NCBI GenBank assembly: GCA_964574325.1
Contig: CAZNMY010000002.1
Span: 160,661 to 224,660, forward strand
Origin: CAMDPA01 sp964574325
GTDB lineage: Bacteria; Pseudomonadota; Alphaproteobacteria; Rhizobiales; Hyphomicrobiaceae
Direction of reading: 5' to 3'
DNA: 64,000 nucleotides
In this document: in pieces, positions 7,901-16,585 of the stretch
Position numbering within the stretch: position 1 is the stretch's first letter
How the letters are laid out: the number at the start of each line of letters is the position of its first letter
Translations under genes and position numbers: made by a program
The notes under the pieces: generated by a model
The model's input: only the letters and a program-made list of their open reading frames with translations
Told to the model about the DNA's origin: nothing
Databases searched by the model: none

Positions 7901-9466
7901 ATGCGCGCTGCAATCTATGCCAGATTTTCGAGTGAGTTGCAGGACGCGCGCTCAATCACCGACCAGGTGGCCCAGGCTCGTAAGTATGTCGAAACCCGCG
8001 GAATGAAGGCCTCCGGCATCTATGAGGATGCTGGCATCTCCGGCGCTTCGGTCATCAACCGGCCTGGCCTGCAACGGTTGCTTGCCGACGCCGCCGCCGA
8101 AAAATTCGATGTCCTGGTCACGGAGAGCCTGGACCGCCTTTCGCGCAGCCAGGCGGATATTGCGTCCCTCTACGAGCGGCTTTGCTTCCTTGGAATACGC
8201 GTCGAGACACTTGCCGATGGGCATGTCTCGGAAATCCATGTCGGCCTTAAAGGCACGATGTCGGCGCTGTTCCTCAAAGACCTCGCGCAGAAGACACGTC
8301 GTGGGCAGGTGGGACGGGTGAAAGCCGGACGCATCCCTGGTGGCCGAAGCTACGGCTATGATGTGGTGCCGTCGGGTGATGACCGCGGCCGGCGGCTCAT
8401 CAACGAACGCGAAGCCGCCATCGTTCGCCGCATCTTTGCAGAATACGCCGCTGACAATGGCTCGCTGGCGATTGTGAAGGATCTGAACCGGGAAGGTGAG
8501 CCGGGCCCCAGCGGCGGCAAATGGAACGTGTCTGCGTTAGTTGGCTCGGCTAAACGTCGCAATGGACTTCTCAACAACGAACTCTATCGCGGCACCATTG
8601 TCTACAACCGCCAGCGCTTCGTGAAAGACCCGGCAACGGGCAAGCGTGTCTCGCGTCCAAACCCTGAAAGCGAATGGCAGCGGCAGGACGTGCCGGAATT
8701 ACGCATCGTGTGTGAAGATGTCTGGCATCGTGTGCAGCAGATCCGGGCCTCTCGTGGTGGCCCGCGACTGCATGAACGTCGCCGCCCGCAACGCTTGCTA
8801 TCGGGCCTGATCTACTGCGGATGCTGCGGGGCGAAGTACAATGTCGCTACCCGTGACTACATGCGCTGTTCCGCGCGGACCAACAGCGGCACTTGCGATG
8901 AAAGCCGCTTGATTAAGATGTCTGAGGTAGAGGGACGGGTGCTGGCGTCGTTGGAGCGGCATTTGCTTGCGCCTGAAGTCATCGCCGAGGCCCTTGTGGC
9001 TTACCGCCAAGAAGTGGAACGCAGCAAAGGCCAGCATGACGGTGCCCGGGGGCGGATGGAGACCGAACTGGCGGATCTCGAGCGAAAGCTCTCCCGGTTG
9101 CTCCGTATGGTTGAAGACGGCCACGCCGATCCCGCGGTTGCGGGCCCTCGCCTGAACGAGCTTGCACAACAGAAGCGTGACCTTGCCAGCCGATTGAGCG
9201 TGAGGCCCGATGACGCAGCGGCGCCGATGATTACCGATGGCGGCGCGGGCTACCGCAAGTTGGTTTCTGAACTGAGGGTGGAGTTGGGAGAGGGCAGGGA
9301 CGGGACCACGGATGCGGCTGCTTTGGTGCGAGGACTTCTTCATCGCATCGTGGTGAGCCCACGAACGGGCGTCAAAGATCAACTCATTGAAGTTGAGGCA
9401 GGATTTGCGCCGATCCGGTCACCGGCTGACCGTTACTGCAATGATGGTTGCGGGGGCTGGATTTGA
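7901..9466 (+). CDS. Large serine recombinase
   Basis: About 521 aa. An N-terminal resolvase domain (MRAAIYARFSSELQDARSI, the catalytic Ser within RFSS; LVTESLDRLSRS) is followed by a recombinase domain (GRIPGGRSYGYDVV, ELYRGTIVYNRQ), a zinc ribbon (YCGCCGAKYN...C...C) and a coiled coil. GGAG stands eight bases before ATG 7901, with GTG 7892 as alternative. The stop (9464-9466) and the last codons (CGGWI) fall inside the tRNA-derived att repeat, so the 3' end is formed by the integration site. It belongs to the neighbouring left element, not to the tyrosine-integrase element on its right. Confidence 0.85.
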   Translation: MRAAIYARFSSELQDARSITDQVAQARKYVETRGMKASGIYEDAGISGASVINRPGLQRLLADAAAEKFDVLVTESLDRLSRSQADIASLYERLCFLGIRVETLADGHVSEIHVGLKGTMSALFLKDLAQKTRRGQVGRVKAGRIPGGRSYGYDVVPSGDDRGRRLINEREAAIVRRIFAEYAADNGSLAIVKDLNREGEPGPSGGKWNVSALVGSAKRRNGLLNNELYRGTIVYNRQRFVKDPATGKRVSRPNPESEWQRQDVPELRIVCEDVWHRVQQIRASRGGPRLHERRRPQRLLSGLIYCGCCGAKYNVATRDYMRCSARTNSGTCDESRLIKMSEVEGRVLASLERHLLAPEVIAEALVAYRQEVERSKGQHDGARGRMETELADLERKLSRLLRMVEDGHADPAVAGPRLNELAQQKRDLASRLSVRPDDAAAPMITDGGAGYRKLVSELRVELGEGRDGTTDAAALVRGLLHRIVVSPRTGVKDQLIEVEAGFAPIRSPADRYCNDGCGGWI

Positions 9467-9489
9467 ACCAACGACCTTCAGGTTATGAG
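9445..9489. repeat. Left attachment-site repeat (3' part of tRNA-fMet)
   Basis: Forty-five bases identical to 51303-51347, covering the 3' end of initiator tRNA-Met from CCA through the T arm to the anticodon loop. It marks the left boundary of the integrated element. The integrase gene begins about 210 bases to its right. Confidence 0.9.
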
Positions 9490-9610
9490 GCGTCGCGGAT
9501 GCGATATTCATGGATTGTTCTGGACACACATAAACATTGTTTAACGAAGCATTATCAATGACATATAGTCCCATGTTGTCCGAAGATGTGCGCCTCAAGC
9601 CGTGCATTTT

Positions 9611-9630
9611 TGTGACCCAGGGGTGACCCC
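9611..9630. promoter_or_regulatory. Candidate integrase arm-type site (left)
   Basis: Two direct GTGACCC units (TGTGACCCAG GGGTGACCCC), matched by a similar pair at 51212-51231 at the other end of the element. Paired direct repeats near both att sites are expected for integrase or excisionase arm binding. Confidence 0.45.
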
Positions 9631-9696
9631 GAAAAGTGCTAATCCCTTCACCTGGCGCGCTTATTTTCGCGAGGCCAAAAGTGGAGGTGCAAGAAA

Positions 9697-11103
9697 GTGC
9701 TGAAAAACCTGACAAACCGCTTCTGCGAGTGCGTGACGACGACCAAGCTTCGGGAAGAGTTTCGCGATCAAACGGTACGTGGATTACAGCTCCGCGTGAC
9801 CAAGGCCGGCATCAAGACGTGGACCTTCCGCTACCGCCGCCAAAGCGACGCGCAATTGCAGCGCCTCACGCTCGGTCTCTTCCCGGTGATGGGCCTCGCG
9901 GAGGCGCGCACTCGTGCGCTTGAAGAAGGCACCAAGGCGGCGCGTGGCGGCGACCCGGCCGACGAGGTCAAGCGGCGCAAGGAAGCCGACACGTTCAAGG
10001 AACTGGCCGACGATTGGCTCGAACGCCATGCGGTGCCGAACAAGGGGGCCAAGGCGGTCCGCGACGACCGGTCCATGCTGGAGCGGCACATCCTGCCGGA
10101 GATCGGCAAGATGAAGATCGCGGAAATCCGCAAGCGCGACGTGCTGCGCATGCTCGATGTAGTGGTCGCCAAATCGGATACGCGCGGCCCGGACTCCAAG
10201 ACGAGGGGTAAGCAAAAGCGGAACGAGAAAAAGCCGGAGAAGCCGAAAGCCCCTCGCCGCCTGTCGCATCGTCCGAACCGGGTGTTCGAACTGACGCGCG
10301 CGATCTTCCGCTGGGCGGTTAGCCGCGACATCCTGCAAATCGACCCGACCTATATGCTGAAGGCGCCGATCAAACGCGAGAAGGAACGCGAGCGTGTGCT
10401 CGACCCCGACGAAATCCGGCGCCTGTGGAGCGTGCTCGACCGCGCACCGGTCGTGCGCCGGGGCAACAAGGGCGTGCCGCGCGGCCAATCCGTGCTCGGT
10501 CCTGACGATGTGCCGATGACGAAAGCTGTGGCGCTGGTGTTGAAGCTGGCGCTGGCCACCGGCCAACGCATTGGTGAGGTGTCCGGCATCCATAAGAGCG
10601 AGCTGAACCTCGAAGGCCCGTTACCGATGTGGATGATCCCCGGCGAGCGCTGCAAGAACGGCAAGGCGAACCGCGTGCCGCTGTCACCGATCGCGGTGTC
10701 GCTGATCAAGCAGGCGATCGCGCTCAACGAAACCAGCGTGTGGGTGTTCCCCGGCGCCCTCGGCGACGACAGCGCCATGGACCCGCACGCCCCGACCAAG
10801 GCGGTGGAACGCGCCCGTAAGATGATTGCCATCGGCGACTTCCGCGCTCACGATCTCCGTCGCACGGCCGCGACCGGCATGGCCGAAGCCGGCATCAACC
10901 CACACACGATCTCGCTGGTGCTGAATCACATCAGCGCGCGCAAGGGCACGATCACCGGCCGCGTCTACGTGCAGTACAGCTACGACCGCGAGAAGCGTGA
11001 CGCGCTCCTGGCCTGGGGAACGCGCTTGGTTGAAATCCTCGCTGAAACAGCGGCTCGTTCGGACGTTGGGGGTGCCGCGCACGTCGAAAATGTTGCCGCA
11101 TAA
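9697..11103 (+). CDS. Tyrosine-family integrase (P4-type, DUF4102 N-domain)
   Basis: A 468-aa site-specific recombinase. The N-terminal ~90 residues are the DUF4102-like arm-binding domain (LQLRVTKAGIKTW, LTLGLFPVMGLAEAR), then a SAM-like core-binding domain. The catalytic domain shows Arg in TGQRIGEV, HDLRRT (HxxR), LNHIS and the Tyr nucleophile near VQYSYDREKR. GTG 9697 follows GGAGG about nine bases upstream. It lies beside the left att copy and is the obvious enzyme for insertion into tRNA-fMet. Stop TAA. Confidence 0.9.
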   Translation: MLKNLTNRFCECVTTTKLREEFRDQTVRGLQLRVTKAGIKTWTFRYRRQSDAQLQRLTLGLFPVMGLAEARTRALEEGTKAARGGDPADEVKRRKEADTFKELADDWLERHAVPNKGAKAVRDDRSMLERHILPEIGKMKIAEIRKRDVLRMLDVVVAKSDTRGPDSKTRGKQKRNEKKPEKPKAPRRLSHRPNRVFELTRAIFRWAVSRDILQIDPTYMLKAPIKREKERERVLDPDEIRRLWSVLDRAPVVRRGNKGVPRGQSVLGPDDVPMTKAVALVLKLALATGQRIGEVSGIHKSELNLEGPLPMWMIPGERCKNGKANRVPLSPIAVSLIKQAIALNETSVWVFPGALGDDSAMDPHAPTKAVERARKMIAIGDFRAHDLRRTAATGMAEAGINPHTISLVLNHISARKGTITGRVYVQYSYDREKRDALLAWGTRLVEILAETAARSDVGGAAHVENVAA

Positions 11104-11388
11104 AAAAATATCCCGTGCAATATGGATGAGAAAGTCGCGTTTTCTCGCTGTTTATCGGTGGTTTTAACTGGTTGTTAAGGCGGGCAACCTACTCATAAAC
11201 GTCAGAACTGACGGCATGATCTTGGCTCGACGGCGTCAAACGCAAAAATCGAGACCAAACGACGGGCGAACTGCGCCCCTAAACCACTCTCGCAACGCGC
11301 GACGGGCGGTAATTTTTCGTTAACAAATCCGCCGCAATCTCCTCTCGTCACCGGGCAAACCTGCCTCGTGCGCCAACCGCCAGAGGAG
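11104..11388. other. Intergenic stretch after the integrase, no gene recognised
   Basis: AT-richer sequence following the integrase stop. I see no convincing coding frame or RNA gene. The right end (CAGAGGAG) is a ribosome binding site for the small ORF at 11389. Confidence 0.4.
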
Positions 11389-11529
11389 ATGACGATGACC
11401 TCGATATTCCATCCCATGTGCGCAGTGAAGGCTGCGCGAGAGCTGATGTCCGTTTTCGTGCCGCTTGCGGCGGCACGGACGGATTCGGAGGGGGCTCGAG
11501 CATGGGGTGACGGGAATGGATGGAAGTGA
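11389..11529 (+). CDS. Possible small protein overlapping the AlpA-like start (46 aa)
   Basis: ATG 11389 is preceded by AGAGGAG and opens a 46-codon frame (MTMTSIFHPMCAVKAAREL...) ending TGA 11527-11529, overlapping the start of the next gene. It may be a leader or coupling peptide. Support is the strong ribosome binding site only. Confidence 0.3.
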   Translation: MTMTSIFHPMCAVKAARELMSVFVPLAAARTDSEGARAWGDGNGWK

Positions 11530-11848
11530 TTGGACGCGTGAGCCGACCGACTGGGCCAACGAGAAGTTCATGACGATCCACGCCGTCATAGAAGACGTAG
11601 GCCTGTGTAAATCGAAGATCCACGTCATGATGGCCGAGGGCAAGTTCCCCAAGCAGTTCAAGGTCGATAGCCGGTCGTTCTGGCTCAGATCGCAAGTGGC
11701 TGCCTGGAAGAAGGCCAAAGTGAAGGAGAACGAGACGCTACCCTGGAAGGACAAGTGGATACACATTCCACGGACCAAGGGTGAGAAGCGCGTACCGAAG
11801 CCGGTGAAGCCGCCGAAGGATGATCCGACCGACGATTCCTCCAAGTGA
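11516..11848 (+). CDS. AlpA-like MerR-type regulator/excisionase
   Basis: A 110-aa protein containing a winged helix-turn-helix of the AlpA type: MTIHAVIEDVGLCKSKIHVM, then FPKQFKVDSRSFWLRSQVAAW. The basic Lys/Pro tail is unusual. AlpA proteins activate integrase expression or act as excisionases in integrative elements, which fits its position next to the integrase. The TGA stop is followed within ten bases by a terminator, showing UGA is a real stop here. Confidence 0.75.
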   Translation: MDGSDWTREPTDWANEKFMTIHAVIEDVGLCKSKIHVMMAEGKFPKQFKVDSRSFWLRSQVAAWKKAKVKENETLPWKDKWIHIPRTKGEKRVPKPVKPPKDDPTDDSSK

Positions 11849-11856
11849 CGCAAGAG

Positions 11857-11890
11857 AGCCCGCTCGACGTAACAGTCGGCGGGCTTTTTG
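11857..11890 (+). terminator. Rho-independent terminator after the AlpA-like gene
   Basis: Stem AGCCCGC / GCGGGCT with a 15-base loop followed by CTTTTTG, directly after the TGA of the preceding gene. Confidence 0.8.
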
Positions 11891-12026
11891 CTGCCTCACG
11901 CTTCCATCCGTCACCTTCCAAGATCGCCAACGTGGCGCTTCAGTTCGGATTGTCAGCCGCTTCTCTGCGCGACTAGACAGCCACAGTACGCGCGAACATA
12001 ATAAGAACAACTGATTCGGAGACATC

Positions 12027-12527
12027 ATGGCCCACGACGGGCGAGCGATAGCGAATTTCGTGCTCGACCAGTGTGCTGGCGCGGGTGTCGGCGTGACGCC
12101 GCTGGCGTTGCAGAAGATCGTCTATTTCTGCCATGTCTGGTGCCTGATCGAACTGGGTACGCCGCTGGTGCGTCACCAATTCGAGGCCTGGGAACACGGC
12201 CCGGTGCTCCAGTATTTATATAGGGAATTTAAACGGTTCGGCGCAGCGCCGATCGCGTCACGCGCGCTACGGAACAACCCGGCGACCGGTAGAGCGGAGG
12301 CGGTGCCGTATGATCTGGATCAAGCGACCCGTGAGCTCCTGATGCGCGTCGTGGCGATCTATAGCCGGATGACGCCGAGCACACTGCGCGAACTCTCGCA
12401 CGCCGAGTACGGGCCATGGCACCGGGTCTGGCACCATGGCGGCAAGATCAATCCCGGCATGCGCATCGACGACCGCGACATTGTGCGGTTCTATTCGAGC
12501 GCACCGCGCGCCTCGACCTTGCAGTGA
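12027..12527 (+). CDS. Panacea-domain (DUF4065, SocA-like) protein
   Basis: A 166-aa protein with Panacea motifs: ATG AHDGRAIANFVLDQ, LALQKIVYFCHVWCLIE, FEAWEHGPVLQYLYREFK and THAEYGPWHRVW-like ending. The domain is a chaperone-like antitoxin module (SocA family). No obvious cognate toxin adjoins it, though the next operon is a HigBA pair. Stop TGA. Confidence 0.8.
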   Translation: MAHDGRAIANFVLDQCAGAGVGVTPLALQKIVYFCHVWCLIELGTPLVRHQFEAWEHGPVLQYLYREFKRFGAAPIASRALRNNPATGRAEAVPYDLDQATRELLMRVVAIYSRMTPSTLRELSHAEYGPWHRVWHHGGKINPGMRIDDRDIVRFYSSAPRASTLQ

Positions 12528-12593
12528 CGCAGCAGGTTTTCCACACCCCTGCATGGCTTCTGCTGGACAAATCCCGTCAACGGTCCTATTAAC

Positions 12594-12641
12594 ACTCCCA
12601 AAATGGGAGTCGTTGACATGATCCCATATGGGGACTATAGA
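12594..12641 (+). promoter_or_regulatory. Promoter and palindromic operators of the higBA operon
   Basis: A near-consensus sigma-70 promoter, TTGACA (12613-12618), 17 bases, TATAGA (12636-12641). A perfect palindrome ACTCCCAAAATGGGAGT (12594-12610) abuts the -35, and a second related site ATCCCATATGGGGA sits in the spacer. This layout predicts autorepression by the HTH antitoxin encoded downstream. Confidence 0.75.
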
Positions 12642-12662
12642 TGAAGCGCTCCGGAGCCGGGC

Positions 12663-12971
12663 ATGCAGATCCTGTCAAAGAAGGCTCTCCGGGACTATTG
12701 GGAGGGTTACAATGGCGTCGACCAGCCGGCGTTGGAGCAGTCCCTTAAGGCTTGGTACCGCGAGGTGAGCAAAGCCCAGTGGAACAACGCCAACGAATTG
12801 AAGCAGAAGTACCGCAGTGCGAGCATCCTGGGAAAAGGCAGGGTCGTTTTCAATATCTGCGGCAACAAGTTCCGGCTGGTGGTCGGGGTCAATTACTCCG
12901 TGAAAGTCGTGTACGTGAAGTGGGTCGGAACGCACTCCGATTACGACGACATCGACGCGGAGGAGGTGTGA
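12663..12971 (+). CDS. higB: HigB-family toxin (RelE-fold mRNA interferase)
   Basis: A 102-aa protein: MQILSKKALRDYWEGY, then ALEQSLKAWYREVSKAQW, GKGRVVFNICGNKFRLVV and YVKWVGTHSDYDDID, matching the HigB/RelE-type toxin that cleaves mRNA on the ribosome. Its TGA overlaps the region of the next ATG (GTGTGAGATG), so toxin and antitoxin are coupled in the order toxin first, typical of higBA. The UGA must be a true stop because the downstream frame is closed. Confidence 0.85.
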   Translation: MQILSKKALRDYWEGYNGVDQPALEQSLKAWYREVSKAQWNNANELKQKYRSASILGKGRVVFNICGNKFRLVVGVNYSVKVVYVKWVGTHSDYDDIDAEEV

Positions 12972-12972
12972 G

Positions 12973-14184
12973 ATGACGAGTGTACAGCTGATCCGGACAG
13001 AAGACGACTATCGGGCTGCGTTGGCGCGGGCCGAAGAACTCATGACGGCCGAAGCCGGTTCGTCCGAAGGTGACGAACTCGAACACCTTGCGATGGTGAT
13101 CGGGGCGTATGAAGACAAGCATCACGCCATCGAACTTCCCGATCCGATCGCGGCCATTCAGTTTCGCATGGAACAGGAAGGCCTGACCAACAAAGACCTC
13201 GCTCCATACTTCGGCAGCTCCGGCAAAGTGTCGGAGGTGCTATCGGGCAAGCGCGATCTGACCCTGCCGATGATCCGCGCGTTGCACCGGCACCTTGGAA
13301 TTCCGGCCGAGGTTCTCATTCAGGAAGCGGGCGGCTCGATTCCCGAGGATGTCGAAGGTCTCGACTGGTCCCGCTTTCCCGTCAACGAGATGGTCAAGCG
13401 TGGCTACCTGAAAGCGTCGAAGAGCGCCAAGGACAACGCCGAGCGTTTGCTGCGCGAGTTGATGGGACGAGCCGGCGGTCTGTCTGTCGCGGCGCCGCTC
13501 TGCCGCAAGAGCGATGGCAAGCGACGTAACGCCAAGATGGATAGTTACGCGTTGGCGGGCTGGTGCCTGTACGTGCTGGCGCAAGCCGCGACGGCAAAAC
13601 CCAAGGGCTCCTATAAGAAGGGCAGCATCACACCCGCGTTCCTGCGCAAGGTGGCGAAGCTCAGTGTGTTCGCCGATGGCCCGAAGCGGGCGCAATCCCT
13701 CCTCGCGGAGCACGGCATTATCCTGGTGATCGCGCCACATCTCGCGAACACTTACCTCGACGGTGCGGCGATGTTGCTGGAGGACGGAACGCCGGTGATC
13801 GGCATGACGCTCCGGCATGACCGCGTCGATAACTTCTGGTTCTGCCTGCTGCATGAATTGACCCACGTCGAGCGCCATCTCGGTGACGGTGGTGAGCGGT
13901 TGTTCGTCGATGATTTCGATCTCCGGGCGAAGGACGACGATCAACGCGAGCGCGAAGCGGACGAATGGGCGGAAGAAGCGCTCATACCGAAGCAGTTGTG
14001 GAACGAGCATCACGCACAGGATGCACCGACGCCGTCGAACGTGATCGCGCTGGCGCAGGAGGTCGGTGTGCATCCAGCTATCGTGGCCGGACGCATTCGC
14101 TGGCGACACGGAAATTATCGCATTCTGTCTCAACTGCTCGGCAGCGGAGAAGTCCGGAAATACTTCGATTGCAAGTGGTCCTGA
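12973..14184 (+). CDS. higA: HigA-type antitoxin fused to ImmA/IrrE metallopeptidase
   Basis: A 403-aa fusion. Residues ~55-120 are an XRE-like helix-turn-helix (GLTNKDLAPYFGSSGKVSEVLSG). Residues ~250-370 form an ImmA/IrrE domain with zinc site HELTH and a following EADEWAEEALIP. The N-terminal half should neutralise HigB and bind the palindromes upstream. The peptidase half may remove the repressor on a signal, as in ICEBs1 ImmA, so it could couple toxin control to element mobility. Confidence 0.8.
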   Translation: MTSVQLIRTEDDYRAALARAEELMTAEAGSSEGDELEHLAMVIGAYEDKHHAIELPDPIAAIQFRMEQEGLTNKDLAPYFGSSGKVSEVLSGKRDLTLPMIRALHRHLGIPAEVLIQEAGGSIPEDVEGLDWSRFPVNEMVKRGYLKASKSAKDNAERLLRELMGRAGGLSVAAPLCRKSDGKRRNAKMDSYALAGWCLYVLAQAATAKPKGSYKKGSITPAFLRKVAKLSVFADGPKRAQSLLAEHGIILVIAPHLANTYLDGAAMLLEDGTPVIGMTLRHDRVDNFWFCLLHELTHVERHLGDGGERLFVDDFDLRAKDDDQREREADEWAEEALIPKQLWNEHHAQDAPTPSNVIALAQEVGVHPAIVAGRIRWRHGNYRILSQLLGSGEVRKYFDCKWS

Positions 14185-14272
14185 GTACGTTGGTTGTCCT
14201 GCGTTTTGTCGTGATAGATCGCGGGGGCATGCGTTTCGTCGCCTCGCCGGAGTAAGATGGTGGAGGCCGCCG

Positions 14273-15007
14273 ATGGCAAAGCTCAGAGTTCCCTCGTTGC
14301 AGCATATGGCTCGCAATTGGCATCCGACGCCGGGCGGTGTCGCGAAAAGGTTGATCGCGGTGGCGACGCGGCCGCCTCGGTTCTCGTATGAAGCCTTATT
14401 CGGGGCTGTGCGGGATATGCTGGTTCTCGGAGCATCCTATGAACAGATCTACGCCGGGATCGAGCGCGCGGAGAAACGGGAGGGTGTAAGAAAGAATTTG
14501 CTCGAAGTCATGCCGCTGTTGCGCGCGCATTTCGCGACGATCGACCTCGACGGGCCTCCGAGCGCTGTGGCGCGCCGCTACTACCCGCTGGCACGCGATA
14601 TTCTGATCCCGTTCGAAGCGCCGCTCGAATACAGCGTCGGCGGTCAAAAATATTTCCCGTGGTTCAGTTTTTGGCGCAGTAATCCGCTGGCCGATGCGCG
14701 CCTGTCACTGTTCGTGACGCTCGTCGACGAGATGCTATTACAGGACCCTGACCTCGATACCGCGATTTTTCAGATCCTCGATTTCAGCTGCGTGAAAGGC
14801 GCCGACTGCCGAAGTCTACAGGTCATCGAGGCCCGTGACATCCCGCGCCTGAACGACAGTGATAAACGGGCGATGCTCGAAGTTTTCGCTGACGGGTATC
14901 GCGCTGCTCGCGATGAGATCGCGCGGACCCAACCGATGCGGGACGACGACGAAGCGAAACCTCACGATCCGAAACAGGGCGATTTGTTCAACCCGCCCAC
15001 GTCGTGA
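14273..15007 (+). CDS. Hypothetical protein of alphaproteobacterial mobile elements
   Basis: A 244-aa soluble protein beginning MAKLRVPSLQHMARNWHP and ending with a PKQGDLFNPP-like tail. No catalytic motif seen. ATG 14273 is preferred because upstream codons in the frame overlap the higA end. It ends TGA. No domain name assigned. Confidence 0.6.
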   Translation: MAKLRVPSLQHMARNWHPTPGGVAKRLIAVATRPPRFSYEALFGAVRDMLVLGASYEQIYAGIERAEKREGVRKNLLEVMPLLRAHFATIDLDGPPSAVARRYYPLARDILIPFEAPLEYSVGGQKYFPWFSFWRSNPLADARLSLFVTLVDEMLLQDPDLDTAIFQILDFSCVKGADCRSLQVIEARDIPRLNDSDKRAMLEVFADGYRAARDEIARTQPMRDDDEAKPHDPKQGDLFNPPTS

Positions 15008-15073
15008 ACCCCGAGATCTCGCATCCACTACACCCACCACCACGGCTTCGCTGGCTGGTTGGGCTTTTTGCCA

Positions 15074-15472
15074 TCATCTTCTGCGTGCCGCGAACTTTCT
15101 CAGGTTGGATCGGTATTCCAGCAGGGCGACGACGACGCACACGAATTGCAACGCGTATCTGGCGGTCGGATCGGAGGGCCATCCCCCGACCACGAACGTG
15201 AAGAAAAGCGCGAAAGCGCAAAGCGTGCAGATTCCGAGCAGGATGCCTTGTCCGAGCGCCTGGATGTGATCCAAAGCGCCGACCGACGTGTGCGAGCCCT
15301 TTCGGCGCGGGATGTTCAAAGCTCGGGGTTGCTCGTTGGTCGCAGCTACCGATGTCGGCACCGCACAGAATTGCTCCGCCGCATAACAGTTGCAACGAAC
15401 GTCTCGACCTGCTCCATCTGCCCGGGTTGAGTCGGATCGCACGCAACGTCCTGAGTAGCTGTCCTGAACCAT
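15074..15472 (-). CDS. Small membrane protein downstream of the kinase (132 aa)
   Basis: ATG 15472 has GGAGG four bases upstream. The N-terminal ~75 residues are polar with several Cys. The C-terminal half has two hydrophobic segments (GILLGICTLCAFALFFTFVV and YALQFVCVVVALLEY), giving a hairpin membrane anchor. It lies in frame with the kinase upstream, only 22 codons after the kinase TGA, but has its own start. Function unknown. Confidence 0.5.
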   Translation of the reverse strand: MVQDSYSGRCVRSDSTRADGAGRDVRCNCYAAEQFCAVPTSVAATNEQPRALNIPRRKGSHTSVGALDHIQALGQGILLGICTLCAFALFFTFVVGGWPSDPTARYALQFVCVVVALLEYRSNLRKFAARRR

Positions 15473-15538
15473 GATCGCCTCCGCTATATCGACGGTGCTT
15501 GCAGCGCACCGCAACCAAAGAAGTTTTTCAGTCCGTCT

Positions 15539-16585
15539 TCACCACACCCGCCACCACTGCTTCGCCGGCGCGAACACCGGCAGCTTCGCGCGCGGCGTCG
15601 GCTGGAACAGCGCCGGCCTGCCGCAGGATTCCAGATAGCACCACGTGCAACTCGGGGCCGACGCTGGATAGCGGTGCGTTACGTTGGCCTGGCAGTCCTG
15701 CAAGCCACACAGCATGTCTTCGAGCGCATGCATCCATTCGAGTGCGGTCGGACGCCTGGCGACCCGCTTCGGCACGAACGCGCGCAGGAACAGCTCCTCG
15801 ACCGGCTTTGGGAACAGGGAATGGGTGTAGAGCCCGAACTGCGTCGTGACGAGGCTCTGTCCGCGCCAGCGCTTGCGGAACAGGTAGTCGCCTTTCGTCA
15901 TGGCGTCACCGAGCGTCAGGTGCTTCGAGCCCGCGAACGGATGCCGGCCCATGACCAGCAGGTGGAAGATGAACACGGCCAGCGCGAAGTCGTCACTGGT
16001 GTTGGTGCGTGGCACGACGTGGAGGTTTTTCTTGAACAACTCCGGTGCGGTGAACGCCTCCACGCCGACCGGGCACAGGTGATCTCTGATCTGGTAGCTG
16101 TCGCAATCAATCAGGCGCACGGTGCCGTCCGCCAGCACCAAGACGTTCTGCGGATTAAAATCCCCGATCACGATCTTCGAGTTGTGAATGGCCGTCACCG
16201 CCCGCGCCAGGTTGGCCGTGATTGCGACGAGGTGAGCATTGGTCGCATGGGGATAGAGACGTCGACGCTCGGCCGGCGAGAACAAGTTGCCGATCGGCAC
16301 GCCACCACGCACGAGCGGCATGACATACCCGATGACATTGCGATTGGAATCGAGAATGACATCGAGCGGCCACGTCGAGACGGCCGCCAGCGAAGGCCGG
16401 TGCATCTGCGCCTGCATCAAAAGCTTCAGTCGCTTCTGCGGATCAAGAGGCCGGTGATAGAACTTGATCGCGAGGTGGGTACCGACGCGATACACAGTGC
16501 CTTCGCCACCGCTCGCGACCACGGGGCCGAGCACGTACTTGCCCTTGTGGCCTTCAACCTGGGTGTCTGGTTTCATCGTGGTCAT
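15539..16585 (-). CDS. Ser/Thr protein kinase of a TerY-P-type triad
   Basis: A 348-aa kinase domain: glycine loop ASGGEGTVYRV, Lys in LAIKFY, catalytic loop IHNSKIVIGDFNPQN with Asp and Asn in place of HRD-N, metal-binding DCD in LIDCDSYQI instead of DFG, and TAPEL for APE. A C-terminal Cys-rich tail follows. Its ATGA start overlaps the stop of the PP2C phosphatase, and VWA genes lie upstream. Kinase, PP2C and TerY-like VWA form the TerY-phosphorylation triad of stress/tellurite-type operons. Confidence 0.85.
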   Translation of the reverse strand: MTTMKPDTQVEGHKGKYVLGPVVASGGEGTVYRVGTHLAIKFYHRPLDPQKRLKLLMQAQMHRPSLAAVSTWPLDVILDSNRNVIGYVMPLVRGGVPIGNLFSPAERRRLYPHATNAHLVAITANLARAVTAIHNSKIVIGDFNPQNVLVLADGTVRLIDCDSYQIRDHLCPVGVEAFTAPELFKKNLHVVPRTNTSDDFALAVFIFHLLVMGRHPFAGSKHLTLGDAMTKGDYLFRKRWRGQSLVTTQFGLYTHSLFPKPVEELFLRAFVPKRVARRPTALEWMHALEDMLCGLQDCQANVTHRYPASAPSCTWCYLESCGRPALFQPTPRAKLPVFAPAKQWWRVW

